Shown here: positions 8,461 through 16,387 of the stretch, one piece after another
How the letters are laid out: each line of letters starts with the position of its first letter
Numbering within the stretch: the stretch's first letter is position 1
Origin: Bin95 sp965220855
Lineage (GTDB): Bacteria > Pseudomonadota > Alphaproteobacteria > Bin95
Direction: 5' to 3'
Assembly: GCA_965220855.1 (NCBI GenBank)
Contig: CBDCQY010000001.1
Location: 2,666,001-2,730,000, forward strand
Length of the DNA stretch: 64,000 bases
The notes under the pieces: model-generated
Told to the model about the DNA's origin: nothing
Database searches by the model: none
The model's input: only the letters and a program-made list of their open reading frames with translations
Program-made: the position numbers and the translations under genes

Positions 8461-9575
8461 CAGGCCGCCTCGGAGCGCTGCTCGGCCGCGATCTCCTCCG
8501 CCTTCCGCTCGATCAGCGCCACCATGTGATCGACGACATCGGTGTTGCGGATGCGGTGGTCCGGCTGGCCGGCGACATAGACCATATGCGTGCCCTTGCC
8601 GCCGCCGGTAATGCCGAGATCGGTCTCGCGCGCCTCGCCCGGACCGTTGACGACGCAGCCGATCACCGAGACGGTCATCGGCGTGGTGATATGGGCGAGC
8701 CGCTCCTCCAGCACGCCGACCGTGCGGATCACGTCGAACTGCTGGCGCGCGCAGGAGGGGCAGGAGATCACGGTCACGCCCCGCCGGCGCAGGCCGAGCA
8801 CCTTCAGCATCTCGAAGCCGGCGCGCACCTCCTCCTCCGGTTCCGCCGAGAGCGAGACGCGCAACGTGTCGCCGATGCCGGCCCAGAGCAGGGAGCCGAG
8901 GCCGATCGCCGACTTGACCGTGCCGGCCCGGAGCCCCCCGGCTTCGGTGATGCCGATATGCAACGGATAGTCGCAAGCCTCCGCCAGGCCGTGATAGGCC
9001 GCCACCGCCAGGAAGACGTCGGAGGCCTTGACGCTGATCTTGAACTCCAGGAAATCGTTGTCTTCCAGGATGCGCGCATGGTCGAGCGCGCTCTCCACCA
9101 GCGCCTCCGGGCAGGGCTCGCCGTATTTCTCCAGCAGATGGCGCTCCAGGCTGCCGGCGTTGACGCCGATGCGCATCGAACAGCCATGGTCGCGGGCCGC
9201 CTGCACGACCTCGCGCACCCGGGCCGCAGAGCCGATATTGCCGGGATTGATGCGCAGGCAGGCCGCGCCGGCCTTCGCCGCCTCGATGGCGCGGCGATAG
9301 TGGAAATGGATGTCGGCGACGATGGGCGCGCCGGCCTCGGGGACGATGCGCGCCAGCGCAGCCGTGCTCTCCTCGTCGGGGCAGGAGATGCGCACGATGT
9401 CGGCCCCGGCGGCGACGGCCGCGCGCACCTGCTCCAGCGTGGCGCGCACGTCGCCCGTGGGCGTGTTGGTCATGGTCTGGACGCTGATCGGCGCGTCGCC
9501 GCCGACCTCCACCGACCCGACGCGAATCTTGCGCGACCGGCGGCGATGGATGTCGCGATAGGGACGAACGCTCAC
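8460..9575 (-). CDS. ispG: 4-hydroxy-3-methylbut-2-enyl diphosphate synthase (flavodoxin/ferredoxin-dependent)
   Basis: IspG catalyses the penultimate step of the MEP isoprenoid pathway, reductively converting MEcPP to HMBPP with a [4Fe-4S] cluster. The 371-residue protein shows the TIM-barrel opening PISVQTMTNTPTGD, the barrel motif RINPGNIG, and the C-terminal cluster ligands SCPSCARQQFD and GCVVNGPGEARETDLGITGG. It lies downstream of the rodZ-like gene with a 69-base gap containing a hairpin, and overlaps hisS by one base. The short bacterial form is present, without the plant/chlamydial insertion. Confidence 0.95.
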   Translation of the reverse strand: MSVRPYRDIHRRRSRKIRVGSVEVGGDAPISVQTMTNTPTGDVRATLEQVRAAVAAGADIVRISCPDEESTAALARIVPEAGAPIVADIHFHYRRAIEAAKAGAACLRINPGNIGSAARVREVVQAARDHGCSMRIGVNAGSLERHLLEKYGEPCPEALVESALDHARILEDNDFLEFKISVKASDVFLAVAAYHGLAEACDYPLHIGITEAGGLRAGTVKSAIGLGSLLWAGIGDTLRVSLSAEPEEEVRAGFEMLKVLGLRRRGVTVISCPSCARQQFDVIRTVGVLEERLAHITTPMTVSVIGCVVNGPGEARETDLGITGGGKGTHMVYVAGQPDHRIRNTDVVDHMVALIERKAEEIAAEQRSEAA

Positions 9576-9611
9576 GGGCTGTCCTCTTCTCGATGCCTGT
9601 TGTCGATCTTC

Positions 9612-9633
9612 GGCCGCGATAAAATGCGCGGCC
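9612..9633 (-). promoter_or_regulatory. Hairpin between rodZ-like gene and ispG
   Basis: GGCCGCG (9612-9618) and CGCGGCC (9627-9633) form a perfect 7-bp stem with an 8-base A/T-rich loop. On the transcribed minus strand it lies 11 bases after the rodZ-like stop and about 36 bases before the ispG start. No T run follows, so it may be a partial terminator or a processing/stability site rather than a full stop. Confidence 0.4.
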
Positions 9634-9644
9634 TCCGGGTGGCC

Positions 9645-10658
9645 TCAGCCGCCGGCGCGGCCCTGCAGCAGCAAGGTGGCGTCGATAGGCACATGACGCA
9701 ACACCGTTCCCGGCGCGCCGAGCGCCGGGGCGGGCTGACCGTCCACCGTGACCCGGAGCCCGCCGGCATTGCCGACGCTCAGCACCAGGCCCCGGCGATC
9801 CGGCGCTCGATAATATTCGCCCGCCTTCAGCAACCGGGAGGCCACGGTCCGGTCGGTCTCCAGCGAGCGCACTTCTATATAGGTCGGCAGCAGGGCATGG
9901 AACACGATGCCATCCGGCGCAAGGTCGCCCGCCCCGCCTCGCGGCGTCGCCCTCGCATCCATCGGCGCGGGCGCGGCCACCGCCGGCAGGCCGGGGCGAA
10001 TGCCGTCCGCCAGATTCTCGACCGGCGCCCGCGACTCCGCCTCCGGCATGGCGGCCTCTTCCGGAATAGCCGCTTGCCAGCGGCCGTCCGCCAGCGGCGG
10101 CTCCGCCTCGCCCCCCTCCGGCGAGCGCAGCACCGGCGCGAACTCGCTGAGCAGGCGGTCCGGCGCGGCCGCGACCACCCGTTCGTCGCGCAGTTGCTCG
10201 ACGCTGTAATAGTACCAGCCGGCATAGACGACGAGCACCAGCAGCATGGAAAGGCCGACCAGCGCCCCGCCCGGCAGCGACCGGTCGCGGGCCGGCAAGG
10301 GCGGCAGCGGCGTGTCGGGGCCGGGCCGGCGTTCGAGCCGGGCCTCCGCCATGGCCAGCACCTCCTCCGGGTCCGCCTCGACATGGGCGGCGTAGCTGCG
10401 CAGGAAGGCGCGCGCATAGACGGCGTCCGGCAGCGCGCCCCAGTCGTCCTCCTCGATCGCCTGGAGATAGGGGAGGCGGATGCGCAGGGCCTCGGAGACG
10501 TGATTCAGAGTTTCGTGGCGCGACTGGCGGCGGCGGCGCAGGAACGCGCCCACCGACTCCTTATCCGGCGGCGCGTCGGAGTCGGGCGAAGGAACGCGCA
10601 TCCCTGCCCGGATGCGAACCGAACGCAGACGCTCATTCCAACCCCCTAAAGCCTTCAT
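9645..10658 (-). CDS. RodZ-like helix-turn-helix/DUF4115 membrane protein
   Basis: The 337-residue protein has a RodZ architecture. An N-terminal HTH_25-type domain (VGAFLRRRRQSRHETLNHVSEALRI, then RLPYLQAIEEDDW) is followed by a single membrane span (GALVGLSMLLVLVVYAGWYYY, about residues 130-150). Next come a low-complexity Pro/Ala/Glu periplasmic linker and a C-terminal DUF4115-like beta domain (TYIEVRSLETDRTVASRLLKAGEYYRAP). RodZ links MreB filaments to the cell-wall elongation machinery. Placement just upstream of ispG is common in proteobacteria. A shorter start at an in-frame ATG near 10601 (MRVPSPDSD) is possible. Confidence 0.85.
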   Translation of the reverse strand: MKALGGWNERLRSVRIRAGMRVPSPDSDAPPDKESVGAFLRRRRQSRHETLNHVSEALRIRLPYLQAIEEDDWGALPDAVYARAFLRSYAAHVEADPEEVLAMAEARLERRPGPDTPLPPLPARDRSLPGGALVGLSMLLVLVVYAGWYYYSVEQLRDERVVAAAPDRLLSEFAPVLRSPEGGEAEPPLADGRWQAAIPEEAAMPEAESRAPVENLADGIRPGLPAVAAPAPMDARATPRGGAGDLAPDGIVFHALLPTYIEVRSLETDRTVASRLLKAGEYYRAPDRRGLVLSVGNAGGLRVTVDGQPAPALGAPGTVLRHVPIDATLLLQGRAGG

Positions 10659-10717
10659 ATGCGTACAGGTTTCCTCAAACAGTCCGGCTTAGTTGGCCCC
10701 GGCTAGTCCTTTCAGGC

Positions 10718-10747
10718 AGTATGACAGATGCCGATGGGCGAAATCAA
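10718..10747 (-). promoter_or_regulatory. Likely promoter of the rodZ-ispG-hisS-prfA-prmC operon
   Basis: Read on the minus strand, TTGATT (10747-10742) and CATACT (10723-10718) are separated by 18 bp in the only intergenic space (10659-10762) ahead of this long minus-strand run. GAGGAAA lies about a dozen bases before the rodZ-like ATG. The match is moderate and the start site is not shown directly. Confidence 0.45.
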
Positions 10748-10762
10748 GCGCCAAAGTGTGTT

Positions 10763-13024
10763 TTATAGCGAAATATCATGATCGAGCGCATAAGCGCGCA
10801 ATTTGTCGCGGGCGGAGTGGTCGGCCCCGCCCGCCAGCGAGCGGACATAGCGCGCCAGCGGCGCGACCTCGGTGTCGCGCAGCATGGCCTTGACCGGCCC
10901 GACGGCCGCCGGGGCCACGGAAAGCCGGCGAAATCCGAGCCCGATCAGCGTCATCGCCTCCAGCGCTCCGCCCGCCATTTCACCACAAAAGGCGATCGGG
11001 CAGTTCGCATCCCGTCCGATGTCCACGATATGGGCGAAAAAAGCCAACACGGCGGGCGAGAGCAGATCGTAGCGGGCCGCGACCCGAGGGTTGGCGCGGT
11101 CGGCGGCGAACAGAAACTGCAAGAGATCGTTGCTGCCGACCGAGATGAAATCGGCCCGCTCCATCAACGCCGGAAGCTGCCAGACCAGCGCTGGAACCTC
11201 CAGCATTGCGCCGACCGACACCGAGGCGGGAAGCTCACGATTTCTGTTCTTTTCACGTTCCAGTTCGGCGTCCAGTATCGCCCTGGCGCGATCGAACTCC
11301 GAGACTTCCGCCACCATCGGAAACATCACATGAAGAGCACGCCCGGCGGCCGCGCGCACCATTGCGCAGAGCTGCTGGCGCAGCATGATCGGCCGGTCGA
11401 GCGTCAGACGCAGCGCGCGCCAGCCCATGGCCGGGTTCTCTTCTTCCGCCAGGCGCCAGTAGGGCAATACCTTGTCGCCGCCGATATCCAGGGTGCGGAA
11501 CACCAGCGGGCGACCGCCGCAAAGATCGAGCGCGCGCCCGTAGAGGCGCTGCTGGTCGTCGAGCTCGGGGAAGCGCGAGCGGACCATGAACGGAATTTCG
11601 GTCCGGTAGAGCCCGACGCCCTCGGCGCCGACGGCCTCGACCTGCTGGATGTCGATCAGCAGGCCGGCATTGATGTTGAGCGATATGTCCACGCCGTCGC
11701 GCGAGCGCGCCGGCTCGTCGCGGAGCGCGGCGAACTGCGCCCGGCGCTCGGCGCCCGCGCGCATGGCGCGCCGGAAGCTCTCCTCGACCTGCGCGCCCGG
11801 CCGGATGAACACCTGGCCGTTGTCGCCGTCCACCGCGATCCGGTCGCCATTCTCGGCGACGGCGGAAATATCCTCGAGCCCGCCCAGCACCGGGATGTCG
11901 AGCGCGCGGGCCACGATCGCCACATGGGCCGCCGGCGAGCCTTCCTCCAGCAGCACGGCCCGGAGCCGCTCGCGCGGATAGTCGAGCAGCTCCGCCGGCC
12001 CCATATGGCGGGCGATCAGCACCGCGTCGGCCGGCAGGTCGTCGCGCTCCGCCGGGCTGGCGCCGCCGCCCAGATATTGCAGCAGCCGGTTGCTGAGGTC
12101 CTCCAGATCGTGCAGGCGCTCGCGGAAGAACGGATCGCGCAGCTGGCGCATCCGCGCGCGCATCTGCTCCTGGATGCGCACCACCGCGCCCTCGGCGCTC
12201 AGCCCGCCCTGCACCGCCGTGCGGATGCGCGCGAGCCACCCCTGGTCCTCCGCGAACATGCGATAGGCCTGCAGCACCTCGCGATGCTCGCCCTCGCCGG
12301 CGAGATCGGCGGCGTGGAAGCGGTCGTCCAGCGCCCGGTGCATGCGCTCCAGCGCCTCGCTGACGCGCGCGATCTCGGCGGCGGGGTCGGCGCCGGCGAC
12401 CATGCTGTGCACCGGCAGCCGGGGCTCGTGCAGACAGGCGCTGCCGAGCGCGACGCCGCTGTTCAGCTGCCGGCCCTCCAGGCGCACCGGCCGGTCGCCC
12501 GTCGCGGGACCCGCCTCCGGCGGCTCATGCCGGGCGGCGACTTCCGCGACCACCATGGCGACCGTCTGGAGCGCATCGACCTCCTCGGCGCCATAGCGGC
12601 GCGGGCGCACATTCTGCACCGTCAGCACGCCGACGACGCGCCCGCCTCGCAGGAGCGGCACGCCCAGGAAGGAGTGGAACGCCTCCTCGCCGGTTTCCGG
12701 GCGGAAGGCGAAGCGCTCATGCTCGGCCGCCTCGGGCAGGTTGACCGCGTCGGCGCTCTCCGCCACCAGGCCCACCAGGCCCTCGCCGACATCCAGCGCG
12801 GTGGTGTGCACCGCCTCGGGGTTGAGGCCCTCGGTCGCCATCAGCAGCAGGCGGTTCTCGCCCCGCCGGATATAGATGGAGCACACCTCCGCGCCCATCA
12901 CCTCGGCGATCGCCTCGACGATCCCGTCCAGCCGGTCCTGCTCTCCCGAAACCGTCGCCGCCACCTCGCGAATGCGTTGCAGCAGCAGCCGGGAGGCGTC
13001 CGAACCGCCGGGCGCGCGCGTCAT
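10763..13024 (-). CDS. ptsP: Phosphoenolpyruvate-protein phosphotransferase, nitrogen-PTS type (EI-Ntr)
   Basis: EI-Ntr transfers phosphate from PEP to NPr and EIIA-Ntr in the regulatory nitrogen PTS. The 753-residue protein has an N-terminal GAF domain (about residues 20-165, with EVCSIYIRRGENRLLLMATEG). The PEP-utilising domains follow, with the phosphorylated-His region LLEEGSPAAHVAIVARALDIP and the C-terminal PEP-binding barrel with catalytic Cys in IAFCGEMAGGALEA. The GAF domain separates it from sugar-PTS EI. The start at 13024 (MTRAPGGSD) overlaps the upstream stop as ATGA. At the active site A-A-H replaces the more usual T-S/T-H, a mild oddity. Confidence 0.9.
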   Translation of the reverse strand: MTRAPGGSDASRLLLQRIREVAATVSGEQDRLDGIVEAIAEVMGAEVCSIYIRRGENRLLLMATEGLNPEAVHTTALDVGEGLVGLVAESADAVNLPEAAEHERFAFRPETGEEAFHSFLGVPLLRGGRVVGVLTVQNVRPRRYGAEEVDALQTVAMVVAEVAARHEPPEAGPATGDRPVRLEGRQLNSGVALGSACLHEPRLPVHSMVAGADPAAEIARVSEALERMHRALDDRFHAADLAGEGEHREVLQAYRMFAEDQGWLARIRTAVQGGLSAEGAVVRIQEQMRARMRQLRDPFFRERLHDLEDLSNRLLQYLGGGASPAERDDLPADAVLIARHMGPAELLDYPRERLRAVLLEEGSPAAHVAIVARALDIPVLGGLEDISAVAENGDRIAVDGDNGQVFIRPGAQVEESFRRAMRAGAERRAQFAALRDEPARSRDGVDISLNINAGLLIDIQQVEAVGAEGVGLYRTEIPFMVRSRFPELDDQQRLYGRALDLCGGRPLVFRTLDIGGDKVLPYWRLAEEENPAMGWRALRLTLDRPIMLRQQLCAMVRAAAGRALHVMFPMVAEVSEFDRARAILDAELEREKNRNRELPASVSVGAMLEVPALVWQLPALMERADFISVGSNDLLQFLFAADRANPRVAARYDLLSPAVLAFFAHIVDIGRDANCPIAFCGEMAGGALEAMTLIGLGFRRLSVAPAAVGPVKAMLRDTEVAPLARYVRSLAGGADHSARDKLRAYALDHDISL

Positions 13025-14058
13025 GGGCGCCCCCGCGCCACCAGCGCGGCGACCGCCTGGCCGCAAAGCTCGTCCAGAATGGCGGCGACCGGCTCGATGC
13101 TCTTGACCATGCCGACGCTCTGCCCGGCCATGACCGAGCCGTTCTCGACATCGCCCTCGATCACGGCGCGGCGGAGCGCGCCCGCCCAGTAATGCTCGAT
13201 CTCCAGCTGCGCCGCTTTCATGTCGAGCTCGCCCGCGCGGTGCCGGGCGATGACCTCATGCTGGAACAGGGCGAAGCGCCGCGAGGCGTCGTTGGCGAGC
13301 GCGCGCACCGGGACCACCGGAAAGCGCGGATCGACCTGCTGCGAGAGCACCGCATCGCGCGCCTCGCCGCGCAGGAAAGCCTGCTTGAAGCGCGGATGCG
13401 CGATCGACTCCTCCGCCGCAGCGAACCGGGTGCCCATCTGGCAGCCGGCCGCGCCCATCTCCAGGAAGGCCAGCACCGCCTCGCCGCGCCCGATGCCGCC
13501 GGCGACGAACACCGGCGCCTCGCTGACCGCCGGCAGAATCTCCTGCGCCAGCACGCCGGTGGCGACAGGGCCGGTATGCCCGCCGGCCTCTGCGCCCTCG
13601 ACGATCAGCGCATCGGCGCCGTCGCGGACCAGCTTGCGCGCCAGCGCCGGCGTCGGCGCGAAGCAGATGAGCTTCGCGCCCCGCTCCTTCACGCGGCGCA
13701 TGGAGGCGCGGCGCGGCAGGCCGCCCGCCAGCACGACATGGCCGACGCCGGCCTCGCCGCACACGTCGATCAGCTCCTCCAGCCGGGGGTGCATGGTGAT
13801 CAGATTGACGCCGAAGGGCCGGTCGGTCAGCGCCTGCACGCCGGCGATTTCCAGCGCCAGGCGGTCCGGCTCCATCGCCCCGCAGGCGACGACGCCGAAC
13901 GCGCCCGCCTCGCAGATCGCCGCGACCAGATTGCGCTCCGAGACCCAGGTCATGGCCCCGCCCATGATGGCGACGGGACAGCCGAGAAAGGCGCTTCCCC
14001 GCGCCCAGAGCCGCTCCAGCCGGGCGCGCGCCTCGGCGTCAGCCACCGTCGAGCCCAT
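13021..14058 (-). CDS. Nitronate monooxygenase-like (NPD/2-nitropropane dioxygenase family) FMN enzyme
   Basis: The 345-residue protein is an FMN-binding TIM barrel of the 2-nitropropane dioxygenase family. The N-terminal GCPVAIMGGAMTWVSERNLVAAI, the LIVEGAEAGGHTGP loop carrying the catalytic-type His, and the phosphate-binding VFVAGGIGRGEAVLAFLEMGAAGCQMGTRF are clear. Members oxidise nitronates; others act on enoyl-ACP or unknown substrates, so the exact reaction is open. It sits between lysC and ptsP with overlaps on both sides, an arrangement I recall from other alphaproteobacteria. The start at 14058 overlaps lysC by 20 bases; a GTG at 14046 is an alternative. Confidence 0.8.
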   Translation of the reverse strand: MGSTVADAEARARLERLWARGSAFLGCPVAIMGGAMTWVSERNLVAAICEAGAFGVVACGAMEPDRLALEIAGVQALTDRPFGVNLITMHPRLEELIDVCGEAGVGHVVLAGGLPRRASMRRVKERGAKLICFAPTPALARKLVRDGADALIVEGAEAGGHTGPVATGVLAQEILPAVSEAPVFVAGGIGRGEAVLAFLEMGAAGCQMGTRFAAAEESIAHPRFKQAFLRGEARDAVLSQQVDPRFPVVPVRALANDASRRFALFQHEVIARHRAGELDMKAAQLEIEHYWAGALRRAVIEGDVENGSVMAGQSVGMVKSIEPVAAILDELCGQAVAALVARGRP

Positions 14059-15253
14059 AGGCCGTGTGCAGCGTGCGCGCCGCAAGCTCCGCATATTCTT
14101 CCGCGATCAGCACGCTGATCTTGATCTCCGAGGTCGAGATCACCTCGATATTGATGCCGCGCTCCGCCAGGGCTGCGAACATGCTGCGGGCGACGCCGGC
14201 ATGGCTGCGCATGCCCACGCCGATCACCGACAGCTTGGCGACGTTGCGGTCCGGGGCCAGCGCGTCGAACACCAGCGGCGTCTCGCTCAGCAGCGCCACG
14301 GCGCGGTCGAGATCGTCCCTGGGCACGGTGAAGGTGATGTCGGTGTGCGCGCCGCCATCGGCCACGTTCTGCACGATCATATCGACATTGATGCCCGCAT
14401 CGGCGAGCGGGCCGAAAATGGCGGCCGCCACGCCCGGGCGGTCCTCGACGCCGGTGAGCGTCACCTTTGCGTCGTCTCGGGACACGGCCACGCCGGTCAC
14501 CACCTGTTCTTCCACGATCTCATCCTCGCCGACGATCAATGTTCCGGGCGCGTCCTCGAAGCTGGACAGCACCTGCAGGCGCACGCCGTTGCGCATGGCG
14601 AGCGCCACCGAGCGCGTCTGCAGCACTCTCGCGCCCTGGCTCGCCATCTCCAGCATCTCCTCGAAGGCGATGCGGGCGATCTTGCGGGCGCGCGGCACGA
14701 TCCGGGGGTCGCAGGTATAGACGCCATCGACATCCGTGTAGATGTCGCAGCGATCCGCCCCGAGCGCCGCCGCCAGCGCCACCGCCGTGGTGTCCGACCC
14801 GCCGCGCCCGAGCGTGGTCACCCGCCCGGCGGGCGAGAGGCCCTGAAAGCCCGCCACCACGGCCACCTGCCCGGCCTCGACCGTCTGCCGGAGCGCCTCG
14901 GCCTCGACCTCGCGGATGCGCGCCCGGCCGTGCACCGGGTCGGTGCGGATCGGCAGCTGCCAGCCCTGGAAGGATCGCGCCGGCACGCCCATCTCCTGCA
15001 GGGTCAGCGCCATCAGCCCGCTGGTCACCTGCTCGCCCGAGGCGACCACGGCGTCATGCTCGGCGGCGTCGTAGAGCGGCGAAATGGCGGTCACCTGGCG
15101 CACCAGCTCGTTGGTGACGCCCGACATGGCCGACACCACCACCACCAGCCGATGCCCGCGCGCGGCCTCGCCGGCGACGCGCCGGGCGGCGTTGCGGATG
15201 CGCTCGATGTCCGACACCGAAGTGCCGCCGAATTTCAGCACGAGACACGCCAT
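14039..15253 (-). CDS. lysC: Aspartate kinase
   Basis: Aspartokinase phosphorylates aspartate, the first step toward lysine, threonine and methionine. The 404-residue protein has the kinase opening MACLVLKFGGTSVSDIERI, the nucleotide-site region TTLGRGGSDTTAVALAAALGA and DIYTDVDGVYTCDPRI. Two C-terminal ACT domains follow (VTLTGVEDRPGVAAAIFGPL and LSVIGVGMRSHAGVARSMF), implying allosteric feedback. The start at 15253 is the standard lysC N-terminus. It is divergent from ubiG, and a 10-bp dyad at 15277-15299 lies in the short leader. Confidence 0.95.
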   Translation of the reverse strand: MACLVLKFGGTSVSDIERIRNAARRVAGEAARGHRLVVVVSAMSGVTNELVRQVTAISPLYDAAEHDAVVASGEQVTSGLMALTLQEMGVPARSFQGWQLPIRTDPVHGRARIREVEAEALRQTVEAGQVAVVAGFQGLSPAGRVTTLGRGGSDTTAVALAAALGADRCDIYTDVDGVYTCDPRIVPRARKIARIAFEEMLEMASQGARVLQTRSVALAMRNGVRLQVLSSFEDAPGTLIVGEDEIVEEQVVTGVAVSRDDAKVTLTGVEDRPGVAAAIFGPLADAGINVDMIVQNVADGGAHTDITFTVPRDDLDRAVALLSETPLVFDALAPDRNVAKLSVIGVGMRSHAGVARSMFAALAERGINIEVISTSEIKISVLIAEEYAELAARTLHTAYGLDGG

Positions 15254-15276
15254 GGAATCCCCAGACCCGCCTCGTG

Positions 15277-15299
15277 GACGCTTGCCGCCGGCAGGCGTC
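15277..15299. promoter_or_regulatory. Dyad in the lysC/ubiG divergent spacer
   Basis: GACGCTTGCC and GGCAGGCGTC pair over 10 bp (one G-T wobble) around a GCC loop. The stem lies 24 bases before the lysC ATG and 39 bases before the ubiG ATG in an 84-base divergent intergenic region. It could be an operator or a leader hairpin affecting lysC translation; nothing in the sequence decides between these. Confidence 0.35.
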
Positions 15300-15337
15300 T
15301 GCAAGATATTCCCCACATCCGGCAGGGACAAGCTTCG

Positions 15338-16387
15338 ATGACCGATCCCGGCGCGACCGTCGATCCCGAGGAGACCCGGCGCTTCGCCGCCATGGCGGCG
15401 GAATGGTGGGACCCGGACGGCAAGTTCCGCCCGCTGCACGAGATGAACCCGGTCAGGCTCGCCTGGCTCCGGGACCGGATCGCGGAGCATTACGGGCGCG
15501 ACCCGCTCGCCCCGCGCCCGCTCGCCGGCCTCGCTTTGCTGGACGCGGGCTGCGGCGGCGGGCTGGCGGCGGAGCCGATGGCGCGGCTCGGCGCGGCGGT
15601 GACCGCCATCGACGCCGAGCCGGAGACCGTCGCCATCGCCCGCGCCCACGCCGTCTCCGGCGGGCTGGAGATCGACTATCGGACGGGCGCGGTCGCCTCG
15701 CTGGCCCCGGCGCGCTTCGACGCCGTGCTGGCGCTGGAGATCGTCGAGCATGTGCCGGATCTGGAAGCGTTCGCGGCCGAGCTCGCGGCGGCGCTCAAGC
15801 CGGGCGGGCTGCTGCTGTTCTCGACCATCAACCGCACCGCGATGAGCCTGCTGACCGCCAAGCTCGGGGCGGAATATGTGCTCGGCTGGCTGCCGGTGGG
15901 CACGCATCGCTTCCAGCGCTTCGTGCGGCCTTCGGAGCTCGCCCGCGCGGCCCGGCGGGCCGGATTGCGTCCCGGTCCCCTTTCGGGCATGACCTATCGG
16001 CCGCTTGCCGGCGTCTGGACCCTCTCCCGCAACCTCTCGGTGAATTATCTGATGGCCGCCACCTCCCCCCAGCCCCGACCCCCGGTCAGCGACTATGGCG
16101 GCCGCGAGGCCGGGCCGGTCCTTCGCGACGAGGCGCCGCCCAACGATTTCGGCAAGCGCGTCGATGCGATGAAGTCGCTGCTCCAGGAGCGCGACCCGCG
16201 CCTCACCAGCGACAGCAGCCGGCGCGGCCAGGAGGACCTGCCGCAGGACCTCTATGACGGTCTCGGCTACTATGAGCGCTGGCTGCTGGCCTTCAAGGCC
16301 AATCTCGTCGAACTCGGCATTCTCGACGAAGCCGAGATCGCCGAGCGCCTCGCCCGCTACCGTGAACAGGACCCCGACACGACATGA
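15338..16387 (+). CDS. ubiG: UbiG-type 3-demethylubiquinol O-methyltransferase with a C-terminal nitrile-hydratase-beta-like extension
   Basis: Residues 1 to about 245 are a complete UbiG: RFAAMAAEWWDPDGKFRPLHEMNPVRLAW, SAM motif LLDAGCGGGLAAEPMARLG, and the family ending RPLAGVWTLSRNLSVNYLMAA. UbiG O-methylates ubiquinone intermediates twice. Instead of stopping there, the frame continues for about 100 residues. This tail resembles the N-terminal helical region of nitrile hydratase beta subunits: a D-x-G-G-R-x-x-G-P opening, DFGKRVDAMKSLL, RRGQEDLPQDLYDGLGYYERW, and a helix LVELGILDEAEIAERLAR. The total of 349 residues is about 100 more than normal. The ATG at 16384 of the next gene overlaps the stop. 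Confidence 0.88.
   Translation: MTDPGATVDPEETRRFAAMAAEWWDPDGKFRPLHEMNPVRLAWLRDRIAEHYGRDPLAPRPLAGLALLDAGCGGGLAAEPMARLGAAVTAIDAEPETVAIARAHAVSGGLEIDYRTGAVASLAPARFDAVLALEIVEHVPDLEAFAAELAAALKPGGLLLFSTINRTAMSLLTAKLGAEYVLGWLPVGTHRFQRFVRPSELARAARRAGLRPGPLSGMTYRPLAGVWTLSRNLSVNYLMAATSPQPRPPVSDYGGREAGPVLRDEAPPNDFGKRVDAMKSLLQERDPRLTSDSSRRGQEDLPQDLYDGLGYYERWLLAFKANLVELGILDEAEIAERLARYREQDPDTT

Noticed and set aside
13220..15337. A very long N-terminal extension of UbiG in the same frame
   Set aside because: That stretch is antisense to lysC and the nitronate monooxygenase-like gene; the UbiG family starts at the MTDPG region.
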